DNA from: an uncultured Brachybacterium sp.
Lineage (GTDB): Bacteria; Actinomycetota; Actinomycetes; Actinomycetales; Dermabacteraceae
DNA length: 64,000 bases
Reading direction: 5' to 3'
Assembly (NCBI RefSeq): GCF_947500705.1
Contig: NZ_CANMSY010000005.1
Coordinates: 62,001 to 126,000 of the forward strand
Notes under the pieces: generated by a model
What the model was told of the DNA's origin: nothing
Database searches by the model: none
The model's input: the letters and a program-made list of their open reading frames with translations, nothing else
Translations under genes and position numbers: made by a program
Shown here: piece after piece, positions 23,016 to 31,916 of the stretch
Numbering within the stretch: position 1 is the stretch's first letter
Layout of the letters: each line of letters opens with the position of its first letter

Positions 23016-24274
23016 CAGAGGGCCCTCGCCGCAGCGTCGATGGCCTGCTCGAGCAGTTCCAGGCCCTCCGTCAGGTCGATCTCGGGGATGGTCAGCGGCG
23101 GGATCAGCTTGATCACCCGGCCTCCGCTGCCGCACGGGCCGATCAGCAGTCCGCGCTCGAAGCACTCCGTCTGGACCTGTTTGGCGAAGGCCCCGTCCCC
23201 GGTGTCCAGCGCCTGCATCATCCCGCGACCGCGCACCTCCCACTCCTGCTCGGGATGGGCGGCGGCGATGGCCTCGAGCTTCTCGCGCATCTGCTCGCCC
23301 TTGGCGAGCACATCGGCGAGGAAGGTCTCGTCGGTGAAGTAGTCCAGCGCGACGGTCCCGGCGACGAAGGAGAGCCCCTGCCCGCGGAAGGTGCCGGTGT
23401 GGGCGCCGGGTGACCAGTTGTCATCGACGCTCGGCTTGTTGAGGTTCATCGCGATCGGGGTGCCGAAGCCGCCGAGCCCCTTCGCCAGCGTGATGATGTC
23501 CGGGTCCAGATCCATCCCGTCGAAGGAGAAGTAGCCTCCGGTGCGTCCCACCCCGGCCTGGATGTCGTCGATGATGAACAGCGCCCCGACCTCGCGCGCG
23601 AGGTCCTGGATCTCGTGCAGCCATTCCCTGCTGGCGATGTTGACGCCGCCCTCGGCCTGGACCGGCTCGATGAGGAATGCTGCGGGCGGGGTGAGCCCGC
23701 TGGAGGGATCACGCAGCGCGGCGGCGTAGTCGGAGACGCCGGTGCGGCCACCTGGTGCGGTCTCGAAGGGCAGGCGCACGACATCGGTGAGGGGAACTCC
23801 GGCCCATTGGCGAAAGGCCTCGTTCGCGGTCGCTGCGAGCGAGCCGAGGGTCATGCCGTGGAAGCCATGGCTGAAGGCGACGATCTCGCGCCGGCCGGTG
23901 GTGAGGCGAGCCAGTTTCAGCGCGGCCTCGACCGCGTTGGAGCCCGTGGGTCCCATGAACTGCATCCGGTGGTCCATCCCCCGCGGGGCCAGGACCACCT
24001 CGTGGAAGCGGGAGATGAAGTCACGTTTGGTGGTCGTGTAGGTGTCCAGGCTGTGCGCCACGCCGTCGGCCTGGAGGAATTCGATCATCGCCTCCTTCAT
24101 CTTCGGGTTGTTGTGCCCGAAGTTCAGGACCCCGGCCCCGGCGAAGAAGTCGATGTAGCTGGTGCCGTCCTCGTCGACCTGGCGGGCGTTGGATGCGGAG
24201 GCGAACACTGTCGGATAGGCGCGGCAGTACCCGCGGATCTCGGACTCATGCTGCTCGAAGATGGTGCTGTCCAT
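23015..24274 (-). CDS. Class III aminotransferase, diaminobutyrate type (DoeD/EctB-like)
   Basis: 419-aa PLP enzyme. Start at ATG 24274 is supported by GGGAGG about 7 nt upstream; longer frames are spurious. The EctB-type opening (MDSTIFEQHESEIRGYCR...FASASNA) is clear, then the PLP motifs (GPTGSNAVEAALKLAR, FIIDDIQAGVGRTG, and Lys in ITLAKGLGGFG). It moves the amino group of 2,4-diaminobutyrate to 2-oxoglutarate, giving aspartate semialdehyde in the catabolic direction. No ectA or ectC is nearby, and the next genes are ectoine-hydrolase-like and semialdehyde dehydrogenase, so breakdown (DoeD) is preferred over synthesis (EctB). Confidence 0.82.
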   Translation of the reverse strand: MDSTIFEQHESEIRGYCRAYPTVFASASNARQVDEDGTSYIDFFAGAGVLNFGHNNPKMKEAMIEFLQADGVAHSLDTYTTTKRDFISRFHEVVLAPRGMDHRMQFMGPTGSNAVEAALKLARLTTGRREIVAFSHGFHGMTLGSLAATANEAFRQWAGVPLTDVVRLPFETAPGGRTGVSDYAAALRDPSSGLTPPAAFLIEPVQAEGGVNIASREWLHEIQDLAREVGALFIIDDIQAGVGRTGGYFSFDGMDLDPDIITLAKGLGGFGTPIAMNLNKPSVDDNWSPGAHTGTFRGQGLSFVAGTVALDYFTDETFLADVLAKGEQMREKLEAIAAAHPEQEWEVRGRGMMQALDTGDGAFAKQVQTECFERGLLIGPCGSGGRVIKLIPPLTIPEIDLTEGLELLEQAIDAAARAL

Positions 24275-24485
24275 GAAGGGCCTCCCGTCGCGGTGCAGGG
24301 CGACCTCGCTCGTCACGCCCGGCCGCATAGCGATGATCGCCCCGTCTGGCAAGTGATTGCCGGTGTGCCGACCCTCACTCACCCGAGGCGGTTCCGTCAA
24401 GGGGCCGGCTCGAGAGGGCAGTGCCCACCACCGTGAGCCGGTGCGCCTGCGGGCGCGTCGCGGACGGGCGGACCCGCTCGCGGAG

Positions 24486-25088
24486 TCAGGCGCCCCGGCT
24501 GCCTCGAGCGTCTCCCCAGTCGACCCCCTCCAAGGAGAGGTCCGAGGCCATGTCCTCGAGGAAGCCGATGACGATTCGGCGCTCGGCGGAGCCGAGCCTC
24601 CTCGCGGCATCCACGCGGCGAGCCTGTTGAGCGCCGATCGTCCGCATCGCTGTCGCGCGGGTCGAGGGGTCCACGCGCACGACCAGCGCGCGACGGTCGG
24701 TGGGGTGCCGCAACCGCTCGATGTGTCCAGCGTTCTCGAGACGGTCCAGGAGCTTCGTGGTCGATGCGCTCGAGATTCCCAGCGTCCGGGCGATCGCCCC
24801 GGGCGTCGCCTCCGATCCCGTGTTCTCGCTCACGATGGCAAAGTGCAGGGCGCGCATGTCGGTCTCGCTGAGCTCCATGTACCTCAGGGAGGCCTCCGAG
24901 AGGGCCTTCTCCGCGGCGCGCAACCTCGAGAGCGCCTCCATCAGAGCGTCGATCTCCTCGATGTCCTGGGCCTCAAGGTCGCTGTAGTCGATCAGCTCCT
25001 GGTGCGGATCGCTTGCGGCCATCGAGAACATCGACCGCGTGGCGCTCTCTCGAGCCCGCGGTGCCGACCCCTCTTCTGACGTCTCCAT
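24486..25088 (-). CDS. MarR-family transcriptional regulator
   Basis: 200 aa, with a longer than usual N-terminal tail (about 45 residues). The winged helix is clear: GAIARTLGISSASTTKLLDRLENAG followed by the wing IERLRHPTDRRALVVRVD. MarR proteins repress a neighbouring gene and release on ligand binding. It is divergent from an MMPL-type exporter 100 bp away with a palindrome between them, the standard layout for repressor plus pump. Its 3' end faces the ectoine-type operon promoter, but there is no sign that it controls that operon. Confidence 0.92.
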   Translation of the reverse strand: METSEEGSAPRARESATRSMFSMAASDPHQELIDYSDLEAQDIEEIDALMEALSRLRAAEKALSEASLRYMELSETDMRALHFAIVSENTGSEATPGAIARTLGISSASTTKLLDRLENAGHIERLRHPTDRRALVVRVDPSTRATAMRTIGAQQARRVDAARRLGSAERRIVIGFLEDMASDLSLEGVDWGDARGSRGA

Positions 25089-25116
25089 GGAAACAACACT
25101 ACTCCTCAGAACGTCA

Positions 25117-25133
25117 CTAAGTATATATCTTAG
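25117..25133. promoter_or_regulatory. Candidate MarR operator
   Basis: CTAAG and CTTAG arms flank a TATATAT centre, an almost perfect 17-bp palindrome in the gap between the divergent marR and MMPL genes. AT-rich palindromes of this size are typical MarR sites. The centre also resembles a -10 element, so repression by occlusion is plausible. Confidence 0.65.
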
Positions 25134-25188
25134 CTAACTACTAATCTGTGAGACACTGTCCCGGTCACGCCACTTCGAAGGGACGATC

Positions 25189-27396
25189 ATGGCCTCCAGG
25201 AAAGATTCGACGGCCGGCTCCGGTGAGCCGACGCACCGCCGCAGCACGCGAGTGATCCCGCGAGTGCTCCGCGTGCTGATACCGGCGCTGCTGATCATCG
25301 CGTGGCTCGCGGCGGCGGCAGTGGGCGGGCCGTACTTCGGCCGGGTCGAGGAGGTCTCCTCCAATGACCGCACCGCGTATCTTCCCGAGACTGCTGACGC
25401 GACGCAGGTCTCCCTCGTCTCCTCGGACTTCCTCGGATCGGATTCGCTGCCCGCGATCGTCGTCATCACCTCGGACGAGGAGATCGATGACCAGGTGACT
25501 GCCGAGCTCGAGAAGACCAGCACCGACCTGGCGCAGATGGACGGGATCACCGGCGAGATCTCACCGGTGATCATCTCGGACGACGGCCTCGCCGCACAGC
25601 TCTTCCTCCCGCTCGACCCGGAGGCGGACATCGGCGAGCTGACCACGGAGATCGAGACGACGTTGGCAGCCGATCTGCCCGCAGGCCTCACCCCGTACGT
25701 GACCGGCCCGGCGGGTTTCACCGCCGATCTCGGTGCCGCCTTCGCAGGCATCGACGGGCTGCTCCTGGCCGTGGCGCTCGCGGCGGTGTTCGTCATCCTC
25801 ATCATCGTCTATCGCTCGGTGATCCTTCCCGTGGTCGTCCTCGCCACGAGCGTCTTCGCACTGTGCGCTGCTCTGCTCACGATCTGGTATCTCGCCGCCG
25901 CGGACATCCTGCTCCTGTCCGGACAGACCCAGGGGATCCTCTTCATCCTCGTGATCGGCGCCGCCACCGACTACTCCCTGCTGTACGTGGCCCGATATCG
26001 CGACGAGCTCCGCCACACCCGGCTCCGCAGGGCCGCGACGATGAAGGCTCTGCGCGGAACCATCGAACCGGTGCTGGCCTCGGGCGGCACCGTCATCGCC
26101 GGCCTCCTCTGCCTGCTGCTGTCAGATCTGAAGTCGAACAGCACCCTCGGCCCCGTGGCGGCCATCGGGATCCTCTTCGCCATGGCGGCGGCGCTGACCT
26201 TCCTCCCGGCCGCGCTGTACGCGATGGGCCGGGTGGCCTTCTGGCCGCGCCGCCCCCGCTTCGAGCCCGACGCGCCCGAGGCCGGCGCCGACCCTGCCGA
26301 CCACGGCATCTGGGGACGGATCGCAGTCGCTGTCCGACGCCGGCCCCGGCGCATCTGGATCATCACCGCTCTGATCCTCGCGGTCGGCTGCCTCGGGGTG
26401 ACCCAGCTGCGAGCCGACGGGGTCCCGCAATCCGACCTGGTGCTGTCAGAATCCTCCGCTCGCGAGGGCCAGATAGCGCTGAGTGAGCACTTCCCCGGCG
26501 GATCAGGGACCCCCGCCCAGATCCTCGTCGACGACGCGGCCCTCCAGGACGTCACCGACATCCTGCTGGCATCGGACGGTGTCGATTCCGTGACGGTCAC
26601 TGCTGAGGACTCCCCCAGCGGCTCTGCTCCCGTCACCGAAGAAGGCATCCAGCCCCTGGGCCCGCCCGGCACGCCTGCCCCGGAACCCACCGTCATCGAG
26701 GGCGACGTCCTCCTCCAGGCGACCCTCATCGACGCACCCGACTCTGCGGCAGCCGAGGCCACCGTGCGCGAACTCCGCACCGAGTTCGCCGCGCAGGACG
26801 TCACGGCGCTGGTCGGCGGGCCCACCGCGATCTCGATCGACACGAACGACGCCTCGGCTCATGACCGGGCACTGATCATCCCGATCGTCCTCGTCGTGAT
26901 CCTGCTGATCCTGATGCTCCTGCTCCGCTCGATCCTCGCTCCGATCCTCCTGATCGCCACCACGGTGCTGTCCTTCGGCACGGCGATGGGGGTGGCCGCT
27001 CTGGTGTTCAACACCCTGTTCGACTTCCCCGGCGCCGATCCGGCGGTCCCCCTGTACGGGTTCGTCTTCCTGGTCGCTCTCGGCATCGACTACAACATCT
27101 TCCTGATGACCCGGGTCCGAGAGGAGTCGCTGAAGCATGGCACCCGCGAGGGGGTCGTGCGCGGCCTCGCCGTCACCGGCGGGGTGATCACCTCGGCCGG
27201 CATGGTGCTCGCGGCGACCTTCGCGGCGCTCGGCGTGATCCCGATCCTGTTCCTCGCCCAGCTGGCATTCATCGTCGCCTTCGGCGTGCTGCTGGACACC
27301 TTCGTGGTCCGCACCCTGCTGGTTCCGGCTCTCGCCCTGGACCTGGGCAAGATCATCTGGTGGCCTTCGAAGCTGTGGAGGTCGGGCCGGGCGTGA
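25189..27396 (+). CDS. MMPL/RND-family membrane exporter
   Basis: 735 aa with 12 predicted membrane helices in two halves, each with one large external domain (about residues 45-180 and 405-550). Both halves carry the MMPL signature after the second helix of the bundle: GAATDYSLLYVARYRDEL and ALGIDYNIFLMTRVREES, whose Asp-Tyr pairs serve in proton coupling. MMPL proteins export lipids or drugs by proton antiport. Regulation by the divergent MarR protein suggests response to a toxic compound. The substrate cannot be told from sequence. Confidence 0.92.
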   Translation: MASRKDSTAGSGEPTHRRSTRVIPRVLRVLIPALLIIAWLAAAAVGGPYFGRVEEVSSNDRTAYLPETADATQVSLVSSDFLGSDSLPAIVVITSDEEIDDQVTAELEKTSTDLAQMDGITGEISPVIISDDGLAAQLFLPLDPEADIGELTTEIETTLAADLPAGLTPYVTGPAGFTADLGAAFAGIDGLLLAVALAAVFVILIIVYRSVILPVVVLATSVFALCAALLTIWYLAAADILLLSGQTQGILFILVIGAATDYSLLYVARYRDELRHTRLRRAATMKALRGTIEPVLASGGTVIAGLLCLLLSDLKSNSTLGPVAAIGILFAMAAALTFLPAALYAMGRVAFWPRRPRFEPDAPEAGADPADHGIWGRIAVAVRRRPRRIWIITALILAVGCLGVTQLRADGVPQSDLVLSESSAREGQIALSEHFPGGSGTPAQILVDDAALQDVTDILLASDGVDSVTVTAEDSPSGSAPVTEEGIQPLGPPGTPAPEPTVIEGDVLLQATLIDAPDSAAAEATVRELRTEFAAQDVTALVGGPTAISIDTNDASAHDRALIIPIVLVVILLILMLLLRSILAPILLIATTVLSFGTAMGVAALVFNTLFDFPGADPAVPLYGFVFLVALGIDYNIFLMTRVREESLKHGTREGVVRGLAVTGGVITSAGMVLAATFAALGVIPILFLAQLAFIVAFGVLLDTFVVRTLLVPALALDLGKIIWWPSKLWRSGRA

Positions 27397-27403
27397 CGTA
27401 GCC

Positions 27404-27438
27404 CGCAGGTTCTGAGGCCCTGAGCCTCAGAACCTGCG
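27404..27438. terminator. Terminator after the MMPL gene
   Basis: Perfect 15-bp stem (CGCAGGTTCTGAGGC and complement) with a CCTGA loop, 8 bp past the MMPL stop and 20 bp before purU, separating the two units. No T-run, as is common in actinobacteria. Confidence 0.75.
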
Positions 27439-27458
27439 CGACTTCCTAGACTTGCCGC

Positions 27459-28352
27459 ATGAGCGCGACCCCCTCCTCCCTGACCCCGCCCGAGTCCGCC
27501 ACGGCGCTGAACGAGTTCGTCCTCACCGTCGTGTGCGCGGACGCTCCCGGCATCGTCCATGCGGTCACCGGAGCGATCGTGGAGGTCGGCGGGAACATCA
27601 CCGAGAGCCGCCAGTTCGAGAGCGGCACCACCCACCGGTTCTACCTCCGGCTCCAGGTCGTCACCGCGGCCCCGCTCGCGCAGCTCGAGGCCGCGCTGTC
27701 CCCGGTGGTGGAGCGGTTCGGGCTCGAGCACCGCATCGACGTGGTGGGCCGGCCCCTGCGCACGCTGGTGCTCGGCTCCACCGCGAAGCACTGCGTGAAC
27801 GATCTGCTGTTCCAGGTCGAGGCGGGGAACCTGCCGATCGAGATCCCGCTGATCCTCGCGAACCATCCCACCCTCGAAGGGTTGGCGGGCTTCTACGAGG
27901 TGCCCTTCCAGCACCTGCCCACCAAGGGCGACGGCGCGAAGGCCGCCTTCGAGGAGCGGGTGCGCGAGGCGATCACCGAGCACGACATCGAACTAGTGGT
28001 GCTGGCCCGCTATATGCAGATCCTCTCCCCCGAGCTGTGCGCTGAGCTCGCCGGTCACTGCATCAACATCCACCACTCGTTCCTGCCCGGATTCAAGGGC
28101 GCGAACCCCTACCGCCAGGCCTACGCGCGCGGGGTGAAGCAGATCGGCGCGACCGCGCACTTCGTGACCAGCGACCTCGACGAGGGACCGATCATCGAGC
28201 AGGACGTGATCCGGGTCGATCACACCCGCTCCCCGCAGGAGCTGATGGCGATCGGTCAGGATGCCGAGGTGCGGACGCTCCGCCAGGCCGTGACCTGGTT
28301 CGCGCAGTCCCGCGTGCTGCTGGACGGGCCCCGCACAGTCATCTTCCGCTGA
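27459..28352 (+). CDS. purU: Formyltetrahydrofolate deformylase
   Basis: Hydrolyses 10-formyl-tetrahydrofolate to formate and tetrahydrofolate, balancing one-carbon pools and feeding formate to purine synthesis. 297 aa: an N-terminal ACT domain (VLTVVCADAPGIVHAVTGAIVEVGGNI), then the formyl-transferase fold with the catalytic trio in order, Asn/His in CINIHHSFLPGFKGANPY and Asp in TSDLDEGPII. The PurU-specific LVVLARYMQILSPEL is present. Length is normal. Single-gene unit between a terminator and a convergent dehydrogenase gene. Confidence 0.95.
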   Translation: MSATPSSLTPPESATALNEFVLTVVCADAPGIVHAVTGAIVEVGGNITESRQFESGTTHRFYLRLQVVTAAPLAQLEAALSPVVERFGLEHRIDVVGRPLRTLVLGSTAKHCVNDLLFQVEAGNLPIEIPLILANHPTLEGLAGFYEVPFQHLPTKGDGAKAAFEERVREAITEHDIELVVLARYMQILSPELCAELAGHCINIHHSFLPGFKGANPYRQAYARGVKQIGATAHFVTSDLDEGPIIEQDVIRVDHTRSPQELMAIGQDAEVRTLRQAVTWFAQSRVLLDGPRTVIFR

Positions 28353-28357
28353 GGCCG

Positions 28358-28409
28358 AGCTGGGAAGACCAGCTTGGAAGACAAGCTCGGAAGACCTGCT
28401 CAGAAGACG
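28358..28409. repeat. Four tandem 13-bp repeats across a gene end
   Basis: Units AGCTGGGAAGACC, AGCTTGGAAGACA, AGCTCGGAAGACC and TGCTCAGAAGACG follow each other without gaps. They fill the space between the convergent purU and SDR genes, and the last unit contains the SDR stop codon. Probably replication slippage of the gene end. Confidence 0.85.
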
Positions 28410-29332
28410 GGTCGGCCACCGGTCACTCCGAGCACCGTGCCGGAGACATAGCTGGCCTCTGCGGGGCTGGCCAGGAACACGAACGCTCCCGCCACCTCGG
28501 AGGGCTGCCCCGCGCGGCCCAACGGGGTGTTCGCCCCGAAGCTCACGTAGTCGTCGCTGACGCGCGTGGCGACGTTCAGCGGAGTCCAGATCGGTCCTGG
28601 CGCGACCGCATTGACCCTGATCCCGCGCGGGCCGAGGTCCGCCGCCAGGTTGACGGTCACATTGTTGATCGCCGCTTTCGTGGACGCGTAGTCCATGAGA
28701 GGGACCGAGGGATCGTAGCTCTGGATCGAGGAGCAGTTGATGATGCTCGCCCCCTCGCCCAGATGCCGGGCCGCCTCCTGGGTGATCCAGAACAGTGCTT
28801 CCAGGTTCGTGGTGAGCGTGCGGTGCAGCCGCTCGGAGCTGATGCCCTCGAGCCCCTTGGGCTCCGCTCGGCCCCATTGGAAGGCCGCATTGTTCACCAG
28901 GATGTCGAGCCGGCCGTGTTCCTGGACGGTGCGGGTCACGAGCGACCGGGCCAGCTGCTCATCCCGGATGTCTCCAGGAAGGAGCAGGGCGCGCCGTCCC
29001 GCCTGCTCGATCCAGTGTCGCGTCAGCTCGGCGTCCTCCTGCTCCTCGGGCAGGTACGAGATCGCCACATCGGCGCCTTCTCGCGCGTAGGCGATCGCGA
29101 CTGCCCGCCCGATCCCGGAGTCTCCCCCGGTGATCAGTGCGGACATGCCCTGCAGGCGGCCGTGGCCCACGTAGCTGCCCTCGCCGTGATCTGGGACCGG
29201 CTGCATGGGTGACGTGAGTCCGGGCGGCTCCTGGGCCTGCGCGGGGAAGGAGGGCTCTCCGTCACGGGTGGACAGGGCACGGGCATGTTCGGCGACCTCG
29301 GAGGGCAGGGGCTGATCGGCGTGCTCGGTCAT
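28400..29332 (-). CDS. Short-chain dehydrogenase/reductase
   Basis: 310 aa, of the long SDR type with an N-terminal extension of about 60 residues (YghA/YhdF-like general stress family). Cofactor motif TGGDSGIGRA, the NNAA motif, and the catalytic Ser (NCSSIQSY) with Tyr and Lys in YASTKAA are all present; PGPIWTPL follows. Good ribosome binding site (GAAGGAG). Such proteins are often induced by stress or in sporulating relatives; the substrate is unknown. The stop lies in a tandem repeat array. Confidence 0.92.
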   Translation of the reverse strand: MTEHADQPLPSEVAEHARALSTRDGEPSFPAQAQEPPGLTSPMQPVPDHGEGSYVGHGRLQGMSALITGGDSGIGRAVAIAYAREGADVAISYLPEEQEDAELTRHWIEQAGRRALLLPGDIRDEQLARSLVTRTVQEHGRLDILVNNAAFQWGRAEPKGLEGISSERLHRTLTTNLEALFWITQEAARHLGEGASIINCSSIQSYDPSVPLMDYASTKAAINNVTVNLAADLGPRGIRVNAVAPGPIWTPLNVATRVSDDYVSFGANTPLGRAGQPSEVAGAFVFLASPAEASYVSGTVLGVTGGRPVF

Positions 29333-29429
29333 CGGGGCTCCTTCGTCATCGGCTGTATCCCCACGCTAATGCGTGATGGCCGGGACCCTGCAGAACGACC
29401 GGTCGGGCGCGCCGGAGGAACCCCCGTGC

Positions 29430-30341
29430 TCAGCCCTTCACCCCGCCGGCCGCGGCGAAGCCCTGGCCCAGACTGCGACCGAGGAACAGGTACAGCACCA
29501 CCACCGGAAGCGAGTAGAAGATCGAGAACGCTGCCAGCTGACCGTAGGCGACCTGCCCGTACTGCGAGGAGAAGGTGTACAGGGTGACCGCGGCGGGAAG
29601 GTTCTCAGGACTCAGCAGCAGCATGAACGGCACGAAGAAGTTGCCCCACATCATCACGAAGGTGAAGATCGTGGCGACGGACAGCCCGGAGCGCATCAGC
29701 GGCAGGACCACCGACCACAGCGCCCGGTAGACGCCCGCCCCCTCGGTCCAGGCGGACTCCTCGATCTCGATCGGCACTCCGTCCATGAACCCCTTGGTCA
29801 GGAAGATGGCGTACGGCAGGGAGCTGGCGCCGAGGAAGAGGATCGCCCCGCCCATCGAGTCGATCAGGTTCACCTGCACGAACAGCGAGTAGACCGGGAT
29901 CATGATCGCCGTGATCGGCAGTCCGGTCGAGAAGATGATGGTCAGCAGCAGGGGCCGCTTGGCGCGGAAGCGGAATCTCGACATCGGGTAGGCGCACAGC
30001 ACTGCCGCGACCATCGTCACGACGGTCGCGCCGCCGCACAGGATCAGTGAGTTCGCCAGCGGCCGGAAGGTGGTCTCCGCGTTCCAGATCGCCGCGAAGT
30101 TGCCCAGCGACCAGTTCTCCGGCCAGGAGACCGACAGGGTCGCCTCGGTGTTGAAGGAGGCCAGCACGACCCACAGCAGCGGCACCAGGAAGGCCGCTCC
30201 GATCACGATCATCACAGCGGTGCTGGCGATCGTGCTGCTGCGCTCCCTCGACCCCGTGCCGGAGCGGCGGGGGCGCCGGACGGCCTCGCTCCGCGGGGCG
30301 GGGGACGACTCACGGGTGGCGGTGTCATCGGTCGTGGTCAT
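29430..30341 (-). CDS. Sugar ABC transporter permease, MalG type
   Basis: 303 aa with six membrane helices. The EAA loop that docks to the ATPase is visible (IEESAWTEGAGVYRALWSVVLPLMRSG), as is the typical C-terminal end (LYLFLGRSLGQGFAAAGGVKG). It overlaps the upstream permease fragment by 4 bp (ATGA). No substrate-binding protein or ATPase gene is in the window, and the partner permease is truncated, so the importer may be non-functional although this gene itself looks intact. The sugar is unknown. Confidence 0.88.
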   Translation of the reverse strand: MTTTDDTATRESSPAPRSEAVRRPRRSGTGSRERSSTIASTAVMIVIGAAFLVPLLWVVLASFNTEATLSVSWPENWSLGNFAAIWNAETTFRPLANSLILCGGATVVTMVAAVLCAYPMSRFRFRAKRPLLLTIIFSTGLPITAIMIPVYSLFVQVNLIDSMGGAILFLGASSLPYAIFLTKGFMDGVPIEIEESAWTEGAGVYRALWSVVLPLMRSGLSVATIFTFVMMWGNFFVPFMLLLSPENLPAAVTLYTFSSQYGQVAYGQLAAFSIFYSLPVVVLYLFLGRSLGQGFAAAGGVKG

Positions 30342-30789
30342 CGCTTGTCCTCCTCGGGCAGCAGGCGCAGGTACACCAGTGAGGCCAGGGCCCCGATCAG
30401 CAGCAGCAGGAGGGCCACGGCGGTGCCGTAGCCGAGCTGTCCGTAGGAGAACGCCTGCTCGTACATGTACAGCGGCAGGGTCTGGCTCTGTCGAGCCGGG
30501 CCGCCTCCGGTCATGATGAAGATCAGCCCGAACACCGACAGCGTCTGCAGCGTTGTCAGCATCAGGTTGGTGGCGATCGCCGGTCGCATCAGCGGCAGCG
30601 TCACCGACCGGAAGCGGCGCACGGGGCCGGCGCCGTCCAGCGAGGCCGACTCGTAGACGTCTGCGGGGACAGCGCTCAGCGCCGCCGAGTACACCAGCAT
30701 CGAGAAGGCGGTGCCGCGCCAGATGTTCGCGAAGGACACCGCGATGATCGGGGCGCTGAACAGCAGGCCGACCGCGCCGGAGGTGCCCC
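30338..30789 (-). pseudogene. Truncated sugar ABC permease, MalF type
   Basis: Only the C-terminal half of a MalF-type permease remains (about 150 residues). It starts abruptly with LLFSAPIIAVSFANIWRGTA and keeps the EAA loop (VYESASLDGAGPVRRFRSVTLPLMRPA) and the last helices, ending LRLLPEEDKR. The frame runs upstream only into antisense-like sequence of the next gene, and no start codon with a binding site is near. The break lies within a few bases of that gene's stop (30790). A deletion that also removed the solute-binding protein gene is the simple explanation. Confidence 0.8.
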
Positions 30790-31407
30790 TCAGGCGCGGG
30801 GTCGTGCCCGGCCGACGCCCTGTGCGTGCTCGGCGTCGGCGTAGCGCATGCCGGGCGGGACCTGCGCGAGCTCGAACCACGAGGCGGCCCGCGGCAGCAG
30901 CCGCACGTCCTGCCAGGGAACTTCGAAGGCGGGATCACGCCACAGCGTCAGCCCGATCTCCTCACGGCGACCGGCCGCGACCAGCGTGAGCCGGCGCAGC
31001 CGGGAGAGCGGGTGGGGATCTGCCCGGGAGGCAGCGGGGATCGCCACCACGCCGCCGAGATCCAGCGGCCAGACGGTCTCGCCCCAGTGCAGGCTCGCAT
31101 GTTCCGCGGCGCCGCTGATCACGGCTGGCGGCCGCAGATCAGCAGCAGACACCGGGACGGGGGCGAGCGGGGTTCCACGTTCGAGGACCTCCTGCTGGAC
31201 CCAGGCACCGGGCAGCAGGGGCGTCCCCCCGACCGAGACGTCCACCAGGATGGACTCGTCGAACGGCTGAAGCGGGACGCTGAGCAGGCCGCCTCGCGTC
31301 ATGTCTCGCCGGGGCACCGCGATGACCCTCACCACGGCAATGTCGCCGGGCCGGTCGGTCAGCGTGATCCTCACCCGGGTCCCGGGCAGCGGGTCGATGC
31401 GCCTCAT
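30790..31407 (-). CDS. Hypothetical protein, 205 aa
   Basis: Family not recognised. Beta-rich, soluble, no signal peptide; begins MRRIDPLPGTRVRITLTDRPGDIAVVRVIAVPRRD. It overlaps the NUDIX gene by 4 bp (ATGA), so the two are translationally coupled. Its C-terminus (YADAEHAQGVGRARPRA) is low-complexity and lies exactly at the deletion junction with the permease fragment, so the natural end may have been lost or altered. Confidence 0.6.
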   Translation of the reverse strand: MRRIDPLPGTRVRITLTDRPGDIAVVRVIAVPRRDMTRGGLLSVPLQPFDESILVDVSVGGTPLLPGAWVQQEVLERGTPLAPVPVSAADLRPPAVISGAAEHASLHWGETVWPLDLGGVVAIPAASRADPHPLSRLRRLTLVAAGRREEIGLTLWRDPAFEVPWQDVRLLPRAASWFELAQVPPGMRYADAEHAQGVGRARPRA

Positions 31408-31916
31408 CGGCGGAACCGCGCTTCAGAGCGGTCCTCGAGCGCCCATCGGAGCTGCTCGGTGAAGCGTGCGTTCATCGGTGGTGCGGCCTCGATGGGGAAC
31501 CAGCGCGCCTCGGTGTTCTCACCATCAGCGGGATAGGGCTCGGACTCACCGTCGGCCTCGCACAGGAAGCACACGTCCAGGTACTGCGCCTGGTCGCCGT
31601 TGCGGTAGGTGATCGGCGGCAGGGTGCGCACGTCGATCAGGCGCAGCGCGGTGCACCGGATGCCCGCCTCCTCGGCGACCTCGCGCACCGCCGCGCGGGC
31701 GGGTTCTTCGCCGGGATCGATGATTCCGGTGACTGGGGTCCAGGCCCCGTCATCCGCACGTCGCACGGCGAGCACGGAGGTCCGTTCCCGGTCGAGCACC
31801 AGGGCGGTCACGCCGGGCATCCACAGCAGTTCGTGCCCCACCCGCTCGCGCAGGGACAGGACGAAGTCCGGGGTCGCGATGGCAGCTCCTCCCAGCAGTC
31901 CAGCGGCGTCAGCCAC
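31404..31916 (-). CDS. NUDIX hydrolase
   Basis: 170 aa. A complete Nudix box is present, G-x5-E-x7-REVAEEAGI, about residues 64-86, which binds the metal and cleaves nucleoside diphosphates linked to another group. N- and C-terminal parts resemble the ADP-ribose/8-oxo-dGTP-type clan of actinobacteria. Coupled to the hypothetical gene downstream and starting within the last codons of the small membrane protein gene (8-bp overlap). Substrate unknown. Confidence 0.9.
   Translation of the reverse strand: MADAAGLLGGAAIATPDFVLSLRERVGHELLWMPGVTALVLDRERTSVLAVRRADDGAWTPVTGIIDPGEEPARAAVREVAEEAGIRCTALRLIDVRTLPPITYRNGDQAQYLDVCFLCEADGESEPYPADGENTEARWFPIEAAPPMNARFTEQLRWALEDRSEARFRR

Noticed and set aside
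20361-23342. 993-codon plus-strand frame opposite the ectoine-type operon
   Set aside because: No family motifs, and both minus-strand genes beneath are complete with strong motifs. Typical GC-rich antisense frame.
23015-24274. Transaminase as EctB in an ectoine synthesis cluster
   Set aside because: No ectA, ectC or ectD is adjacent; the coupled genes fit breakdown. It remains a secondary possibility.
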